From contig WMCF01000015.1 in NCBI GenBank assembly GCA_009792885.1, positions 4,665,076 through 4,729,075 of the forward strand: 64,000 nucleotides of DNA, in the 5' to 3' direction. Below, piece after piece: positions 1 to 14,269 of this stretch. Source of the stretch: Eremophila alpestris peregrina (lineage: Eukaryota > Chordata > Aves > Passeriformes > Alaudidae). Position 1 is the first letter of the stretch; each line of letters opens with the position of its first letter. Under the pieces are notes generated by a model. That model was given only the letters and a program-made list of their open reading frames with translations, searched no databases and was not told the origin of the DNA. The position numbers and the translations under genes were made by a program.

Positions 1-270
1 AGCGTGGTTGGCCCTTTTGCTGTCATGCTGGCTCAAATTTAACTTGCCATCAACCCAAACCCCTAGGTCACTTTCTGCAGGGGTGCTCTGCAGCCTCTCA
101 TCCCCCAGTTTGTACAAATGGTCAGAATTGCCCCATCCTAGGTAGAGAATACAGTGCTTGCTCTTGTTAAATTTCACAGTTGGTGATTGCCCAGCTCTGT
201 AGTCTATGCAGATGTCTCTTTGCCCTTGAGGAAGCCCACAGCTCCTCCTAGTTTGATATCAGCAGCAGAC
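1..270 (-). mobile_element. CR1 LINE fragment, truncated by the window edge
   Basis: Read on the plus strand, this is the antisense of the CR1 non-LTR retrotransposon ORF2 region (3' part of the reverse-transcriptase reading frame). I see the familiar order of antisense CR1 blocks: a 'gctggctca...ttaacttgccatcaac' block, a 'ccctaggtcactttctgcag' block, a 'cagcctctcatcccccagt' block and a 'cttgctcttgttaaatttca' block. It continues off the left edge. Many substitutions and small gaps relative to the family consensus as I remember it mark it as an old, inactive copy. The right boundary is approximate, because similarity fades near 260-275. No intact reading frame remains. Confidence 0.85.
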
Positions 271-3200
271 ATGGGGACCAGTGTGTGAGGTGCAGATCCA
301 GGCTAGCTGGAGCCCAGAAGCAGCCACAGTGACACCATGCAAAGCCTGGCTTGCAAAACACCTAGAAGCAGTCTGTGGGAGGCTCTGGGCAGGCTGGCCA
401 TCACCTCCAATGCTGCAAGTTGAGGCTCCTTGCTGCAGCTGAGGCCAAGCCTGGCCTGTGCACTGTGTGCCCATTTGTCCCGTGCAGATTGTGCTCCAAA
501 ATGTTGTCTTCCAGTTTGGTGTTATGTGCTGAGACATAACACAGAAGGCAAACCAAACTGGAGAATGTTGGGATGAGGGGGAGATGTCCTTTGAAGTGCA
601 CACCTGATTGTAATTCAAACTGCTGCCGTGGGCAGGCCCCAAGTGCCAGTCAGGACTCCACTGGTACTGCTCCTGCTCCTGAAGGATACAGGACTAGTTC
701 TGTGTGGAGCTGCTGGGCTGTCTGCATTGTCCTCTGCAGCACTCAGTAAAGGGTAATTTTTTTTCCTCAGTGCTACAAAAGAACATATGCCTTCCTTTTT
801 TTTATGATCAATCTCCTAAAGTTGATGTTCCGGAAGAAATCGTAGTTATTAGATTTGTGCTTGAATATTGCCCACGAGGTGTCACTGTTGGTTTTGTACA
901 TGCAGCTCGTGTGTGTGGTGGTTTGGTGGTTGCTGTGGCTCTGACTTTAGAGAGGAGTATGAACTTAGTCTCCTGTCTGATGAAGCACGATGCTCTATCT
1001 GCATGCTGTTTGTAATAAAATGTGATGTTAGTGGTCAAAGATATTGTTATAATGAGAGGACTTACTAAATTACATATAGGGCCTTCTGAGAAATGGATGT
1101 CTTACAGTGTTTCATCTTTGCTCTCATGGAAGAGAATTATGGAAGCAGCCTAAAACAGGCATATATTGTTCACAGCAATCTGATCCCAGGTGTCTCCTTT
1201 TGCACTGTTCTGTTTGAGCAGAATTTGTGTTTCTTGAAAGCAGCATCAAGTTGATCTGGTCTAACTGCTATCTGATTTAACACTTACGCTGTTTTTGTCT
1301 GAGGCTTCCTTCAAATAAGCTGAATGTCCATGTTCCCATGTCCACTAAATCTCAAATAATCAGTTCTTTTCTTTCCTGGTTTGCTTTTAATTAATCTTAC
1401 TATGTTTTAGTGGTCAAAAGTAAGGTGGAGGATTTGCTCCTAATTTTCCTAGGCCTACAGAGAAAACATGATATGCTGCTTCCATTTTCCAGTTAACACA
1501 TTTTCCCTCCAATGGCATTGCTTTCACAGTGAGCACTGTGCTCACTCTGAAATGTGAGGACATGTTCAGGTAATGTGATGTTCCAACCACCCAGACACAG
1601 CTGTTCCCAAATGCATCTGGACAACAAGCACAAGTCATGTTTATTCCCTGACCAGAGCCCCATGTTCAAACCATACCCAGGTAATTATGGCATCAGCAAT
1701 TCCCTGGGGACCTCTGGGCATAAGCAAAAAAAGACCACAGCTCTTCTACGATGCATTTGCTTTTCTAAAAGCATCAAATTATAGATGGGCCTAATGAGTT
1801 GAAGGTGCTTAAAGCAGAGCCAGTGCACTTCATGTGCAATATACCATCATTTGAAAAGCTATCACGTTGTGGAAACATCATTCAAGTGCTAATTTAAATA
1901 ATACTAACATCTGAAACGAAGGCATGTTCTGACATTTATAGGTTTAATGTCTATTTCTGCACTCTACCAAAATAGATGGGCTGTGGGTGGTTCTATTGCT
2001 GTGCATTAGCAAGACAAAAATCGTGTAGGCAGCTGCTATTATGCCTGAGTAAATATAGATGAGGGAGAATCTACAGAGTAATTTTTTGATGTCACATGTT
2101 TATTTAAGATATAATTAGGAACAAGATTAACTTCAGCAGTGCTTAAGGCTTTGGAGAGGGAGAGAATCTTAAAAATTCAGTGACCAATATGCTTCCATAC
2201 TGCATAGCCTGGGGTCCTGGTAGCAGGGATGGGGTTACACAGTTCTGGGAGCAGTGATTCCCTGCAGCCCTTTGCCTGCTGAGCAGTCACAGCTATTGAG
2301 GCTGGATGCATTGTCAAGCCATCATCCTGACCAAAATTTGTGACCTTTGTGTGCTCTTCCTTTGCGGTGATCCTGAAAACTTTGGAGGGCTTTGATAGGC
2401 TGAAATGGGTATTTTTGCACTGACTTTTGGAATTGTATGTTGTGGAAGGAGGAAAGGTAGCAGTTCTTTTGGAGGAACATAATTTTATCATGTTTTGCCC
2501 TAGACAAGTAAAAGCTATATCCTTCCTACTCTAAATGGGAAGGAAACGAGGAATGCTGAGCCACTAAACTGCTCACAAAGGCATAACTGCTTTCAGTACT
2601 TTATATCCTTGGCAGGAGGACAGGATCTTTTTCTCTCCTTTAGGTCTCCTGGCCCCACATGTGTAGCCACTGTAGTCCTGTTTACATTCTTCACAAAGGG
2701 TGACACTTCTGACCATTTCCTTGGCTTGTGGGTGATGTTCTTACCATCCTCAGCCTGCTGGAGAAATGCAGCATCTAAGCTCTTGTGTTTTCCTAAAAAA
2801 TGTATTTGAGCTCCATGGACAGTAACATTTCTTTCTATCTTTTGTGAAAAGGCAGAGAGCCTTGTCTGCCTGTTCCTTTGGGTTAGTTTGCCTGCTCCTG
2901 CAGAAATTGTGCGCAAGCAATGCCAGAGGATGTTTCATATGCCTGGCCACAGCTGGCCAGTCATTAAAAGGTCCAGGGTTTGGATCTTGGTAGCCCTCCT
3001 AGTACATGAAGGTGTTGGGTCTTTATTTTTAACTGTCTCTCAGTGCAAGACAGCCTGATGCAGTTAAACAGCCTTAGAGGAAACTTCAGCTGAGGGGGCT
3101 GGCGATGTGTAAAGTGGTTGTGTGTGGGAGGGCAGGAAGAAATGGAATTAAGGTAGGAAATCATAAAGTAGATGTGACAAACACTTCTCCTTTTATAGCA

Positions 3201-4450
3201 GCTTATTTATACCAAAGCTCATGATACCATGTCAGATTTTGAGGAATTCTGGCTTCTTGACATTTGTCCTACTTAACCCTTACAAAAAGTATATATTTTT
3301 CCAGCACCACCTGAAATGATCATAGCATCCTAGAGAGCCAAAGTTGGTGCAAAGCTGCTAAGAGAGGAACCCTTCATTTACGAAACTATATTTATTTGTG
3401 ATGTAACAGAGCCTAGAGAGAAGCCACAACATAAATCTTGTAAGACGGCAAAAGACGTGCACTGTCCCAAAAATTTACCAATAAATCAAAGAAGTGGGAA
3501 GAGCAGCATCAGCCCAGGGCAATTATGTTCACTTTAGGCAGATGTACAACTGTATTGTGGGATAATTTGATTTAACCCTCATGAAACTTTTTGCGTCAAC
3601 ACTGACTTTTTAGAGACACTTCCAAAGAGTAAATATTAGTCATCTAATTTTGATGTCCACCTTATTCTGGCTATGATGAGTCCTAAAATATTTACTCCTT
3701 TCTTCTCTCCCATCCACTGCAAATACCAGCAAGAAAAGTATAGGTGCAGCTCCTCTTTTCATGCCCTCTATATAACAGCCTAATGGTTAGCACACATGTT
3801 AAGGAAACAAAAAGCATGATTTCTGGTCAAAAATGCAGCTTGGAAAAAATTTCAGTAGTGGAAATGTAACATGGACAGCTTCCACAGCTTCTTTGTTTAT
3901 TCTTATACTTAAGAGATTCAAATGAGTAGGACTGAACCCTCAAAGGATCTCAGTTACTGACCCTCCCCCCTCCAACCCCCCCTGCCCCCCCATTTATGGC
4001 ATGCTTTGAGGGAAATTACAATGAACATGCTATTAAACAAAACATGAACCCTCAGGCTATCTAGGCTGTGGCAGATCCTCTGCTCCTTTGGGTGTGCTCC
4101 CTCCTCTATGTAAGCTTCAATCCTGATAGGACTCTCCAGCCCATTTTTGTTCCCAGTCTCCAAAGTTGGGATCTCTGGTCACCATGCTGGTGAGGGCAGG
4201 AAAAGGAGAAGAGGGGAGTGTGATGCTGTCACTGTCTCTTCACACATGCCAAAACTGCTGTTCTTCAACTCAGTGTCATCCAAGCCAGTAGTTACAGGGG
4301 GGAGGTTATTATTTTTATTTTCTTCCTTTTCTTGCCCCTCATCTCAGGGGAGTCTGAGTCTGAAGAGGGTCTCATTGTAAACCTCTGAACACAGAAATAA
4401 ACTGTAGTCCATCCTGTGTGCAACAGGAAAATGAATAGCAATAAAACTTT
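271..4450. other. Unique non-coding DNA
   Basis: No recognisable exon, RNA gene or mobile element. Open frames here are short, overlap on opposite strands and show no known domain. There is a C-rich patch at about 3961-3990 on the plus strand, which is low-complexity sequence without further meaning that I can support. Confidence 0.5.
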
Positions 4451-4536
4451 GCCTGGAGCTGGAGTGAAAGGTGAAGGAGGATTTGCTGCTGCCTGGGGCT
4501 GCAGGGAAAGGTGAAGGAGAAGGATTTGCTCCTGCT
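4451..4536. repeat. Imperfect tandem duplication, about 40-46 bp unit
   Basis: Two adjacent units begin with 'gcctggagctg' (4451) and 'gcctggggctg' (4491). Both continue through a 'gaaaggtgaaggag' core into 'gatttgct...gctgcct'. The second unit is a few bases longer. A third partial start (gctgcctc) follows. This is a local minisatellite-like duplication with several mismatches, so it is not very recent. Confidence 0.7.
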
Positions 4537-6683
4537 GCTGCCTCAAGTAGGTAGAGCATGCTGGAGTTTAGGGCCTGGTTCCATATATCTGTCATAAAAT
4601 AAATGTGTGCTCTATCACCATCTGTAATGTGTGCACAGCAGCAAATCACTTCAAACACAACTAAAAGTGTAATGGCCCAGAGGTAGGGAAGGAAAAGGAG
4701 AAAGAGAAGAGGAGAGAACATATACTGCAGGAGAGGACAAGGGCTGGGATTACACTTGGCATGTGAGGAGAAATCCATGCCATTTTGCCTGCTGGAGGTG
4801 CCTGTCCCCACAAGGTCTGGAGGCTCAAATTGGGTTGGGATATCTTTCTAGACCTCTGCCAGCAACCCTCTCTGAGCTGTAAGCATTTTAAGATAAATGT
4901 TTACTACCCTCTCACAGTAACAATGTAGGGAGGAGAAAGCACCTACCAACAAAATCCTTTGTAGCCCTAAGGCACACTGATGGCACCTGCAATCACTGCT
5001 CTCCATAAACAAGGTTCCTTTTCCCACAGGAAACAAGTCAGATATTAAGTTTTGCCACAAACACAAAGTCACTTTAACACTGAAGTGTGTAAAACATTTT
5101 CCTCTTCCCAAAGAGCAAGTTCAGTGAGTTCACTTAAAACTTCTGAAGTCCTGAAAAGGCAGAGGTGAGCTTTTGAATGCAGATCCAGTGCACAAAATCC
5201 CTGCATCTCTTTGGCTTGGCCTCTGACCTGCAGGTGAAGAGGAACTCTAGTTTTCACAAAAATCCAAATGCCAAATCAGGCAGTTAGAGCACACAACCTC
5301 CTTGGCATTAGCTTCTTTATAACCCTCCAAATGTAACAGCATCCTTATGGTCTGATTGTTGAACTTTTATTTTCACTTTAGTGCCAGAATATACATTGGT
5401 CTGTGCATGTAAATGATAAATATAATTTCATTACAGAGGAATCAAGGATATGTAGCATATTTCTTTGATTTTGCAGGGCCAATAAAACTTGCATACTGAG
5501 AGTGGCTTCCTTTAGTCATCCTTTTACAGAAGCTTTTATTACTTCCTTTGCATTCATATGAAAGGCCACACATAGTCATGGCTATTATACCATGTAGGAT
5601 TAACTGAGCTTGCAAAAGGTTTGGGATGTTGAGCTTTCTGCAAAGACTGCTACCTAAGTATTTAAGCACTTTTCTCATTTACATAATCTAATTGTTACAT
5701 TCATTGAAACCTCTTCTCTCTTCCAAATCCTACATCTGATCTCCACTAGGTAAATGTCAGAGCAATTAGATAGAAATGCATTAGCTATAGATGGGAGGGA
5801 AAAGAAGAACACCAGTTTCTCAGCAGGGTTTGCAGCCCTTTAACCACAGTGCAGAGCTGATGTGATCACAAATCCTATCCCCTTATTCAATTTTGCCCCT
5901 AATAGTCATGGGAATAATGAAATGTCAGTAAAAGTAACTGTTTCACTCAATTCTTTCCTGACCACAGCCTGCACTCAAAGCTTTATTTTCTCTGTGCTCT
6001 GCCTGCTTGAGGGAAAGATAGAAGGAAGCCAGGTAGCTCACAGAGGGCAAGGTTCACCACAGCTGTGGCAGGGAGGGATTGAGGAGCAGGGCATCAGGCT
6101 GAGACAGAGATGACCCAGGCAATTGAGATGTGGTGTAAACTTTCAGAGAAAACAAGACCATGTCGATGTGCCCTCCCTGTCTGCCTCCTACCCCGTGCTC
6201 CTTATGCTGCAGCCCTGAAACCTGAAGTGAAGGGGCAGGTGCAGGTGGTGGGGCAGCAGAGAGAGCTCCATGGAGCACTGTGGGCAGCAAAGGCAAAGTG
6301 GGCTCTTTAGGGGTTGAGGAACACTCCTCAACTTTCTTCTGCTCTTTCACCAGCTCTTTTCAGCCCTCTGATGATGGCTGAGAGATGGCTGTGAAGCAGG
6401 AATGTGGAAAAGGAGCACAGGTACTGAGGGCTTAGGGAGAAGTCTTGGGGAGGGTACTGGTCATTGACATGGGAAATAGGCAGGAGGCAGCTGGGAACAT
6501 TAAGCTTTGAGAGAGGAGAACAACCTTTCTTTAAGAAAATGAATGGGGGAGGCAAAAAAACAGAATTGAGAGAGTATACATGTGGGTTGTGGAAGAGGTG
6601 TCAAACAGGACATCAGAGTGTCCCAGATGAAGGCTGTGCAATGCCCTCACTGGAGTGTGAAGCTCAATAGGCTGTACTACTAA
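4537..6683. other. Unique non-coding DNA
   Basis: I see no gene, RNA or transposon. Open frames in this stretch, up to about 155 codons at 4344-4811 on the minus strand, are low-complexity and lack recognisable domains or splice context. Confidence 0.5.
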
Positions 6684-6720
6684 CAAAAAACAAAAAACAA
6701 AAAACAAAACAAAAAAAAAA
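6684..6720. repeat. A-rich simple repeat, CAAAAAA-type heptamer
   Basis: Three consecutive CAAAAAA units are followed by CAAAAC and a run of ten A. A second A/C-rich tract lies downstream at about 6909-6979. Such tracts can be old retroposon tails, but no recognisable element body precedes either of them. Confidence 0.75.
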
Positions 6721-6908
6721 GGTGGGGAGAAAAGAAACAAAAATATGGTCATATCTGATAGCCATCAGTAGTCTGGCGCTAGGGAGTACTTGATGATAAA
6801 ATCATCTCTTGCTCTTTTCCTAAAACCCTTGACTTTGAGAGAACTTGGTAGGAAACAGTTAAAACTGCTCTTAATTTTGTCTCTATCACCCAAACAGAAA
6901 AATAATGC

Positions 6909-6979
6909 CAAAACAAAAAAAACCCCGAATAGTAATAAAAAACCAAAGAAGAAAAACAAAACAAAACAAAAAACCCCCA
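6909..6979. repeat. A/C-rich low-complexity tract
   Basis: Runs of A are interrupted by C and CC, with a few G, ending in CCCCC. The frames open through it on both strands (Lys/Asn-rich on one, Phe/Leu-rich on the other) are compositional artefacts. Confidence 0.7.
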
Positions 6980-9900
6980 GAATTTTATTCATTCCTCTAA
7001 CAAAGAGAGTTACATGTACTTGCTGCAAGGTCTTTGGAGACTGAAAAGACTAATGAATCCAAAACTCAGGCTTTGTGTAAATTTGTACAATACACACAAT
7101 AACAAAATTTTGTTGAAAATTTTGGTTAATCTATGAAGATTAAATTAGCCACAGGGCTGTTGGCTGTGATGTCTAATTTTTATCACCTTGATTTCCAGAT
7201 AAATGCTTTCCAGAGACTCCCTCTGACTGGGGTTACCCACACAACCTAGGATTTGCCCTGCATAGTTATGAGCTGTCACTTCAACACTGTCACTGAAGTT
7301 TTCCATAGAAACTGATGACTGGGAGCCAATATTAATGGGAATAATTTTAGAGTATTAAACCATGACTCAACTTTCTTAAATCTAAAGGAGATTGGGTGTA
7401 TGTGAAGAATGATTGCTGCTAGGAGCAGGATTGAAAGGCAAGTACTGTATTAAATACATATACTTAAATGCTTCATAAAATGCTTAATAGAATATATACT
7501 CATTAAAGTAGATAGTACAAGAGAATAGTCTTGCCTGAAATAGTTAGGTAAGACTAGAAATCTTGGCTGTATCTTGGATGTCCTTCAAACTGCTGCAAAG
7601 AGAAAGTCTCATCACAAATGAGGAGGGTTAGAGGAGTTATTGTCCATTTATGGATAAATGTATCGTAGTACATTTACCCCACACTCTTTAGGCACTTATT
7701 TGAGTATTTTTATGCACTCTCTGCAGGAGGGAAAGAGTGGGAGAACTCCTGAGGATAATCCTGGCTTTATCTTATCTTTAAGTAGTTTAGTCTAAGACTA
7801 GAATTGCTCCCTGGAGGGACCTCTCATATTTCACTGACTTTTGAAGAAATGTTAAATTAATTGAGTGTGCCTAACTTAGTTGGGTAAATCTAGGCCTAAA
7901 CTATGGGATTTCCCTGTTGTTGAACTGGTGCAATTGTGCAGTGCTGTGTTATGGCTGCTGAATTGTTCCTGGTTTTACATTTCTCTCTCAAAACCTTGGT
8001 GGTTGTGATGCCTCTCTGTCACAAGCCTTCTGAAGCTCTTGGCTCTCTTCAGTTCACCTAGCTGATGGTTTTTAGTTCTGAGTGGTTTTATGCCCCAGGG
8101 AAGAGTAACAGATCTCACCAAAACTCAGATTTCCAAATGTAAGTACAAGAAGTATGAACAAAATCCTGCTCACTCGGGTTAAATCTCTGCTGCTGTCATA
8201 GAATTTCTCCTAATAGCAGAACTTACCTGTGCTGTTCAACACAGCTGGAAACAACAGGTTAAATATTGCATAAGGATGAATGTTAATATATTATGTAGGC
8301 CTTTTTAAAGGTATCTGTTGTATTAGTACAGATTATTTAAACAAGAAGCTTTTCCTCTGGATCCTGAAAACAGCATAACAAAATTGATTTTTTTTTTTTT
8401 TTTTTTTAGGGTATGTGTGTGTAACTTCAATCATGTTTCTGTATTTCAGGGCTGTAATATAATCATAAAAGTTAACACTGCTCTTCAGATGGTTCTTCTT
8501 TCTGTAAGCATGGCTTCATAATGGAGATTTAGTGGGCTGTAAACAGGATGTCATATGGTGCTCTCTGTCAAAAATTAATGATGGCAATGAAGATTAAATT
8601 ATTCTTCCGTGAAAATACAGCACATACACAGGGAGATGTTTGCAAGCAGGCTTAAAATAGTCCATTCCCTGAGGACAGCCTGCGAGTTTACTGGCTGCTC
8701 CCTGTTCCTTGTGAGAGTCTGGGTCTACCACAAAGAGGAGCTGTGTTTAATTCCTGCAAAACCCTGGGACACAAAGGGAGGCTTTTGTTTCTCTGCCTTC
8801 CAGGTGGAAGCTGCAGTCTGTGGAGCCTGGATAATCTGATACTCAGCTACCTGCGGTGTGCTCCCAGCGCTCCAATTTGCACTGCTGGCCTCCATTTGCT
8901 GCCCTTCCTTGTCAGAGCATTTCAGTCTGTGAATCTGACTGTGCGTGTTGAGGTGGGTGGAGAGAGGGGGAGAAGGGATTTTCCACAAATGGAATCCAAA
9001 AACCTGCAGCATATCTGTATGAAAAAGGCTTCCATTCCATCATCCACTCCTGATTTTTTCCCCCTACATGCAGCACGAACATGTCAGTGGGAGAAGAAAA
9101 TATTACATTTCCTGAGACAGGTTTGTCCTGATGCTGGCTAGCCTGATGTGCCAAGCAAAGCTGTTTCCTGTGAGGCATGGTTTTCTGTAAATGCAGCTCT
9201 CGGGAAGCCTGTGGGGCTGCTTTCTATTTCATTTGTTGGCAGTAGATGGCTGTCTGCCTCTGCAGAGCCTCAGACCAAGCCAGAGAATTCCCCAAGCTGC
9301 CTGCTTCTACACTCCCTGAACCTGTTTTCCATATTACCACTCAGTAAAGATGTAAATATTAAGCTGAAGATTTCATGCCTTCCACAAGGGCACAGTGAAT
9401 TCATTCCTGGTACTGGGGAGAAGATTAGGAAACTACATCTTGGAGAGAAGACGTCATTGTGACCTTTTATTCCCTTGTGAAAGAACTACTACCAATATTT
9501 CAGCTCAATGATCTTTGCCTTCCCACAGCTTCAGCAGTTACTAGTTAGAATCCTGAAATATGTCAGGTTTGGGGATTTTTATATTTGTGAATGTTTTCTT
9601 TTCCTCTTAGTCTTGTGAGCTGCCTTGATTTTTTTTATCCGCACCACCATATCCTGTGTGTCTTCTCATGTGAATCCCCTTGTGAGTAGATCTTTACAGC
9701 TGTATAATCCTTTGAGCCACCTAGCCCTGGGAAAACTCATCTTTCCCCCTTGTTTTTGAAGCCTGTTGTCTAAGAAGACAATGCGTTGGCAGATGCTTAG
9801 AATTTATGAGCTGATAAAAGTGAACGAGGGGGAAATAAGGTGACTATGGTACTGACTCCATCCCCTGGCACGGGGAACCCAGTCCCTTGTGGTGGGAAGC

Positions 9901-12900
9901 AGCTCATCTCGAACAGGTACTGTGCTGGACCTCTGACACATATGTAAACTGAGTCACACCTGACATTTTAACTCTCCTTTGAAGTTTGGTCACTGTAGCA
10001 AAGCAAAAATATATCTGATATGTAAAAATTGACTATTCCCATCTCTGCTTCTTCAACTACTTACATATTTCATGGGGAAAATTATTCCCTTGACAGACTT
10101 AGTCTCTCAGTAAGCAGTGAATATTGTTGCTGTTGCTCAGGAGTTAGCTGAACAACATAAATTATTCTGGTAGGCCAACCCATATGCAAGCATGTCTTTC
10201 TCTTTTGACCGATTAGTTAGAGATTATCAGCACTGACTCCTGTTTTGGGGCAGAAGTGACTTTTTCTTCTGTAGGCAAGGGAACCTGGCAGGGCTTCTCA
10301 GTTTTGCCTTTCAAATGGGTAGATGTGTGGCACTTTTGATCTTGCTGTTCTTTTATATGGGGAATGGTGTCTTTAACAAGATTTTTTTTTCTTCTCAGAA
10401 AAGTAGTAGATTTTACTTTATATGCTTGATTCTTCCAGTTGTTTTGGTGGGATATAGCCTCCTAGCTATATCTGGATTGTCTGGAACACAAGGTGAGAGC
10501 AGAATAACCCCCTGTGCCTCTGACCAGTGCCCAATACACTTTGTACTCCTGCGCTGTGTGATGGGCAGCTGCCTGCACCATTCTCATCCTCCATCATCAT
10601 CCGTCATATATACACTTTCACATTTTCCTGTTCTGGTCACTCTGTTGAGATCTCTGCCATGGTTCCGAAGTCTGCGTTTTGCATCTCTGGATTTAGCACA
10701 GCAGGTTTGATTGTATCCTGCAAGCTGTATAACCATTTCTGTGTCTATAAATGCCAGTAAGGTCTAAAACACCTTCACAACAGAATCCCTTCAGCCTTGG
10801 CATGGATCAAGGATTTGCCACCTGCTCTGTATAGCCAAGCAGTTTGCAGCTGCTTTCATAGCCCAGAGATGAGTATCTGTGTGTTTGGGACAGAGACCAG
10901 ATGTGTGGGCAGCCTGTGGAGCGGCAACACGCTCCAAATGGCAGAGTGAGGTGGAGAAGTCTGCCATGAGTTACTGCAAGGCTGCCTTCAAATGTTGTTT
11001 GGTCTAGTGTGGGAAAGGAAAAAAGATGGTCAGAGCTGTCATTTGTGGATCACACCTGCTCTCCAGACCCACTGTTTGCAGCTGTGGTACATTTCACTGC
11101 AAAACAAAGCTTCTGTAGAGTGATTCCTGTGTGAGGTCCTTTTGCTCTGAATTCCATCCAGTGTCATGTGCTTGTCCGAGCATCCCTTTGCCACAGCTGC
11201 CTGTTCCTCAGTAGGATGGACTGTTTGAATAATGTATTGGCACTTCTTGTAGTGTCTGTCACACGTATTAAGTGCAGATAGTGACAGCAATAGATACAGA
11301 ACTGCATTTTCAGATAAATCAACTGTATTTCTTTACCCATCCTCTGAATTAACGTAGGCTGGGGATTCTTGCCATGGAAGCCCCAAGATTTGTCTTTAAG
11401 CCTCAAAGTAGAAAACCAGCTAAAGTTTTATAAATGCTATAAAGGCTATGTGTTTAGCTGCAAAACTGTTCAAGAAGCACAGTTTAAGGGGTGGTACAGC
11501 TACTGCCCACATTGACTTCAGGATGCAGGTGTTTACACTGCTTCCTGCATTTTCCAGACCATTGAAATCAGTTTGGAAACATGAATAAATTAAAACCTAT
11601 TTTATTTAATAAGTAATCTTCCTTCTGGCTTAAGTCAATTAAGAGATCATGTCTAGATTTTTAAAGAAATCCCTCTGGAATTTGGCCAAGGAAAGCCAAA
11701 TTCTAGTATTAGCCATACTAGAAGGTAAAGACTTTGCACCCAAACAATGTGCAGCTCAGATGAATCTAAAATTGCAGAGTTTTGTACTCCAAGACTGAAC
11801 AAGTGTACATAGTGTTTTCAAATAAACTATATTCTGTTTGGATATGGCTATCAGTGAAATAGAATCCTAACTACTGCTTCAAACGTGACCTACCCTGAAG
11901 GGAGAGTAGCAGAAAATATTAAATTTGTTGCTTGCAACATAACAACTGTGATTTCAACAGAAACAGCTCTGGAAAGACTGCTGTCCTTCACATACTGTGT
12001 GGAAAAACAGAGGTGAAAACTGTCAAGAGTGGATGACCATCATTAAATTTCTGTGGAAATAAAAAAAAAATAAATAGAGTCCTCTGTAAGGGTAGCAATG
12101 AACATAAATAAGGAATAATGTTGTCTCACTGTAGACTGTCTTTCCACATATGACAAGAATGACTCTTGAAATTATTGAGGTGTTTTTGTGTATATTTTGG
12201 GAAATTTTCAGCTATTATCTCTGTATTTCAAATAGGCCAAAAAAATGGATGGTTATCTGACTAAAGCACCCAACTTTTGTCTTCTATTTGATCTTTCTAG
12301 CTTATTGAGTGAGCCGGTCAACATCAGAGGATATCTCAAGCCTAGGAGAAAGTAGCTGAGATATTATCTTTCTCCACTGACTTATCTCAGAGAAAAAGCC
12401 CATGAATAATTTCACAATTTTCTGACACACTGGACTGCAAATACATATACAGTGGAAAACATCTAGTTGCTGCTGTATATTTTCAATTTTTTTTTCAAGT
12501 TCTTAATTGAAGAAAAATCAAAATATATTTTTCCTAAACCCCGTCTATTCTGCCAGTTCACTGAAGGAATCTTTTTCTGGATACCTGTGTTCAGTGATGT
12601 AAGCCTAGTCAAGAAATTCAACTCTGTATATTCAGTTGCAGTGTAGAAAGGCTAATACAGCTGGGACATCAGACTTAATAACCTCCACTCTTTGTATCTG
12701 TGGTGGTCTCAGAAAAGTACAAAGGGAGATAAGTATATCTCCTCTCATCAATACGGGCTATATTTGGAAGATCTCATGTGATGTAAATCTTTCCAGTGTT
12801 TAATTGTTCCAGGAAAAAAACCCAACACAACAAAAACAACCAAAAAAAAAAAACCTCCTTACAAGTTCTCAACCTCTGAAACAATGATGAAGACTCATGG

Positions 12901-14269
12901 TTTCCCCCAGTGTCTGTGGGTCAATGTGTCCTTTGGGAAATTAGAGATGCCTTGGTGCAGCATTTACAAGATTACTGTGGAACTAAATGAGGGCTCTCTT
13001 TCACATTTGAGCTGCTCTTGAACCTCAATGAAGCTGATGTAATCAGCAGGTCTATGTATAGGGCAGCAGGGGCTGTCAAATGAACTAGTAGTATGTGCTG
13101 TTGAAACAGAAAATGGGTAGCAGAAAATGTCAAAGGGAAACGGACCATAAGAATGGTGTCTGGAACACAACTGGCTGGTCTTGCTTGCTCCATTTCTCAG
13201 ATTGTGCAGAAAAAATGAAAAGAGTGAGCTTTTTTTTTTTTTCCCAATAAAGCTTACTCACAAAAAGGGGTATCTCCTTGTAGTTGAGACTCCCCAAAAT
13301 CTACTTGTTTTTATGCTGGAGTGGGCAGGGGTCATGACTGGTGTATTGTGTCCTTTTTCTTTTCAATACTGCAGTTTCATTCACCCTCTCTACCCCTGGA
13401 AAGGCCTAGATAAAGTGTGATTGATTACCTGCTTGGATCTACAGCAATTTATCTCATTCAAAATGCTAATTTGGACCTATTCATGCCCAGGTGAGAGTAT
13501 CATTTTAAAGGCTTATTTAAAATCCTCTATCAGTTCCTACATTCTTCATTAGCATTGAGAGACTATATTAAATAAACTCGAGGTTTTCCCCTGCTTGTCA
13601 TGCTGTGTCAGGCCCATAAGGTACATCATGGGTGCTGTGACAAGGATGGCCATCTGAAACACAGGTTCATACTTGTATGAGCCCCAGTGAGGACACAGTC
13701 CTGTAGTTCACCACAGACCTTATCCAAAGGCCATGTCTTTGAATATCCAAAGAACTCTGTGTCACCATTAGTCCTGAATTTGCATTTTTGTTGAAGTTCA
13801 TCTCAAAGAAGAGCAAAGTGACAAAAAATCCCATTTCACTAGAGAAACAGCCATCATCTTAACAGATATATGGATGGCTTTGATTTATTTAGGAATCACA
13901 AGTAGGACTTCTCTTTATTACTAAATCATTAGTAATGAAAATAAGCCTGGAAAAGCTGGATCCATTACACATTTCCGTGTGTTTCTCTTCATTGGTTAAG
14001 ATTTCGATTCCTGAGTATTCCACTGCTCCTTCAAAAGGTGAGCCTAAATGTAGTTCATATTCTGGACTGCTTTTATGTTTGGTGATTGGATCAAGTCTCA
14101 TAAAGAGTGTGTACAAACACCATTGAGAATGTTAACTTCTGAAGTGACTGTAGAATTATCTTGGGGTTGTTAGGAAAGAGTTAATATATTTCAAACATCT
14201 GAATTTGAAAAAATTAATCCCACTCTCATAATGTGATTGCCAACCATCATAATAACATCCAGATTTTTG
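6980..14269. other. Unique non-coding DNA with homopolymer tracts
   Basis: No gene or mobile element recognised. It contains a T20 run (8388-8407), an A10 run (12061-12070), an A/C-rich tract (about 12813-12856) and a T13 run (13230-13242). The stretch around 8600-9460 has open frames on both strands of up to 132 codons, but none shows a domain, signal peptide or exon-like splice pattern. Confidence 0.5.
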
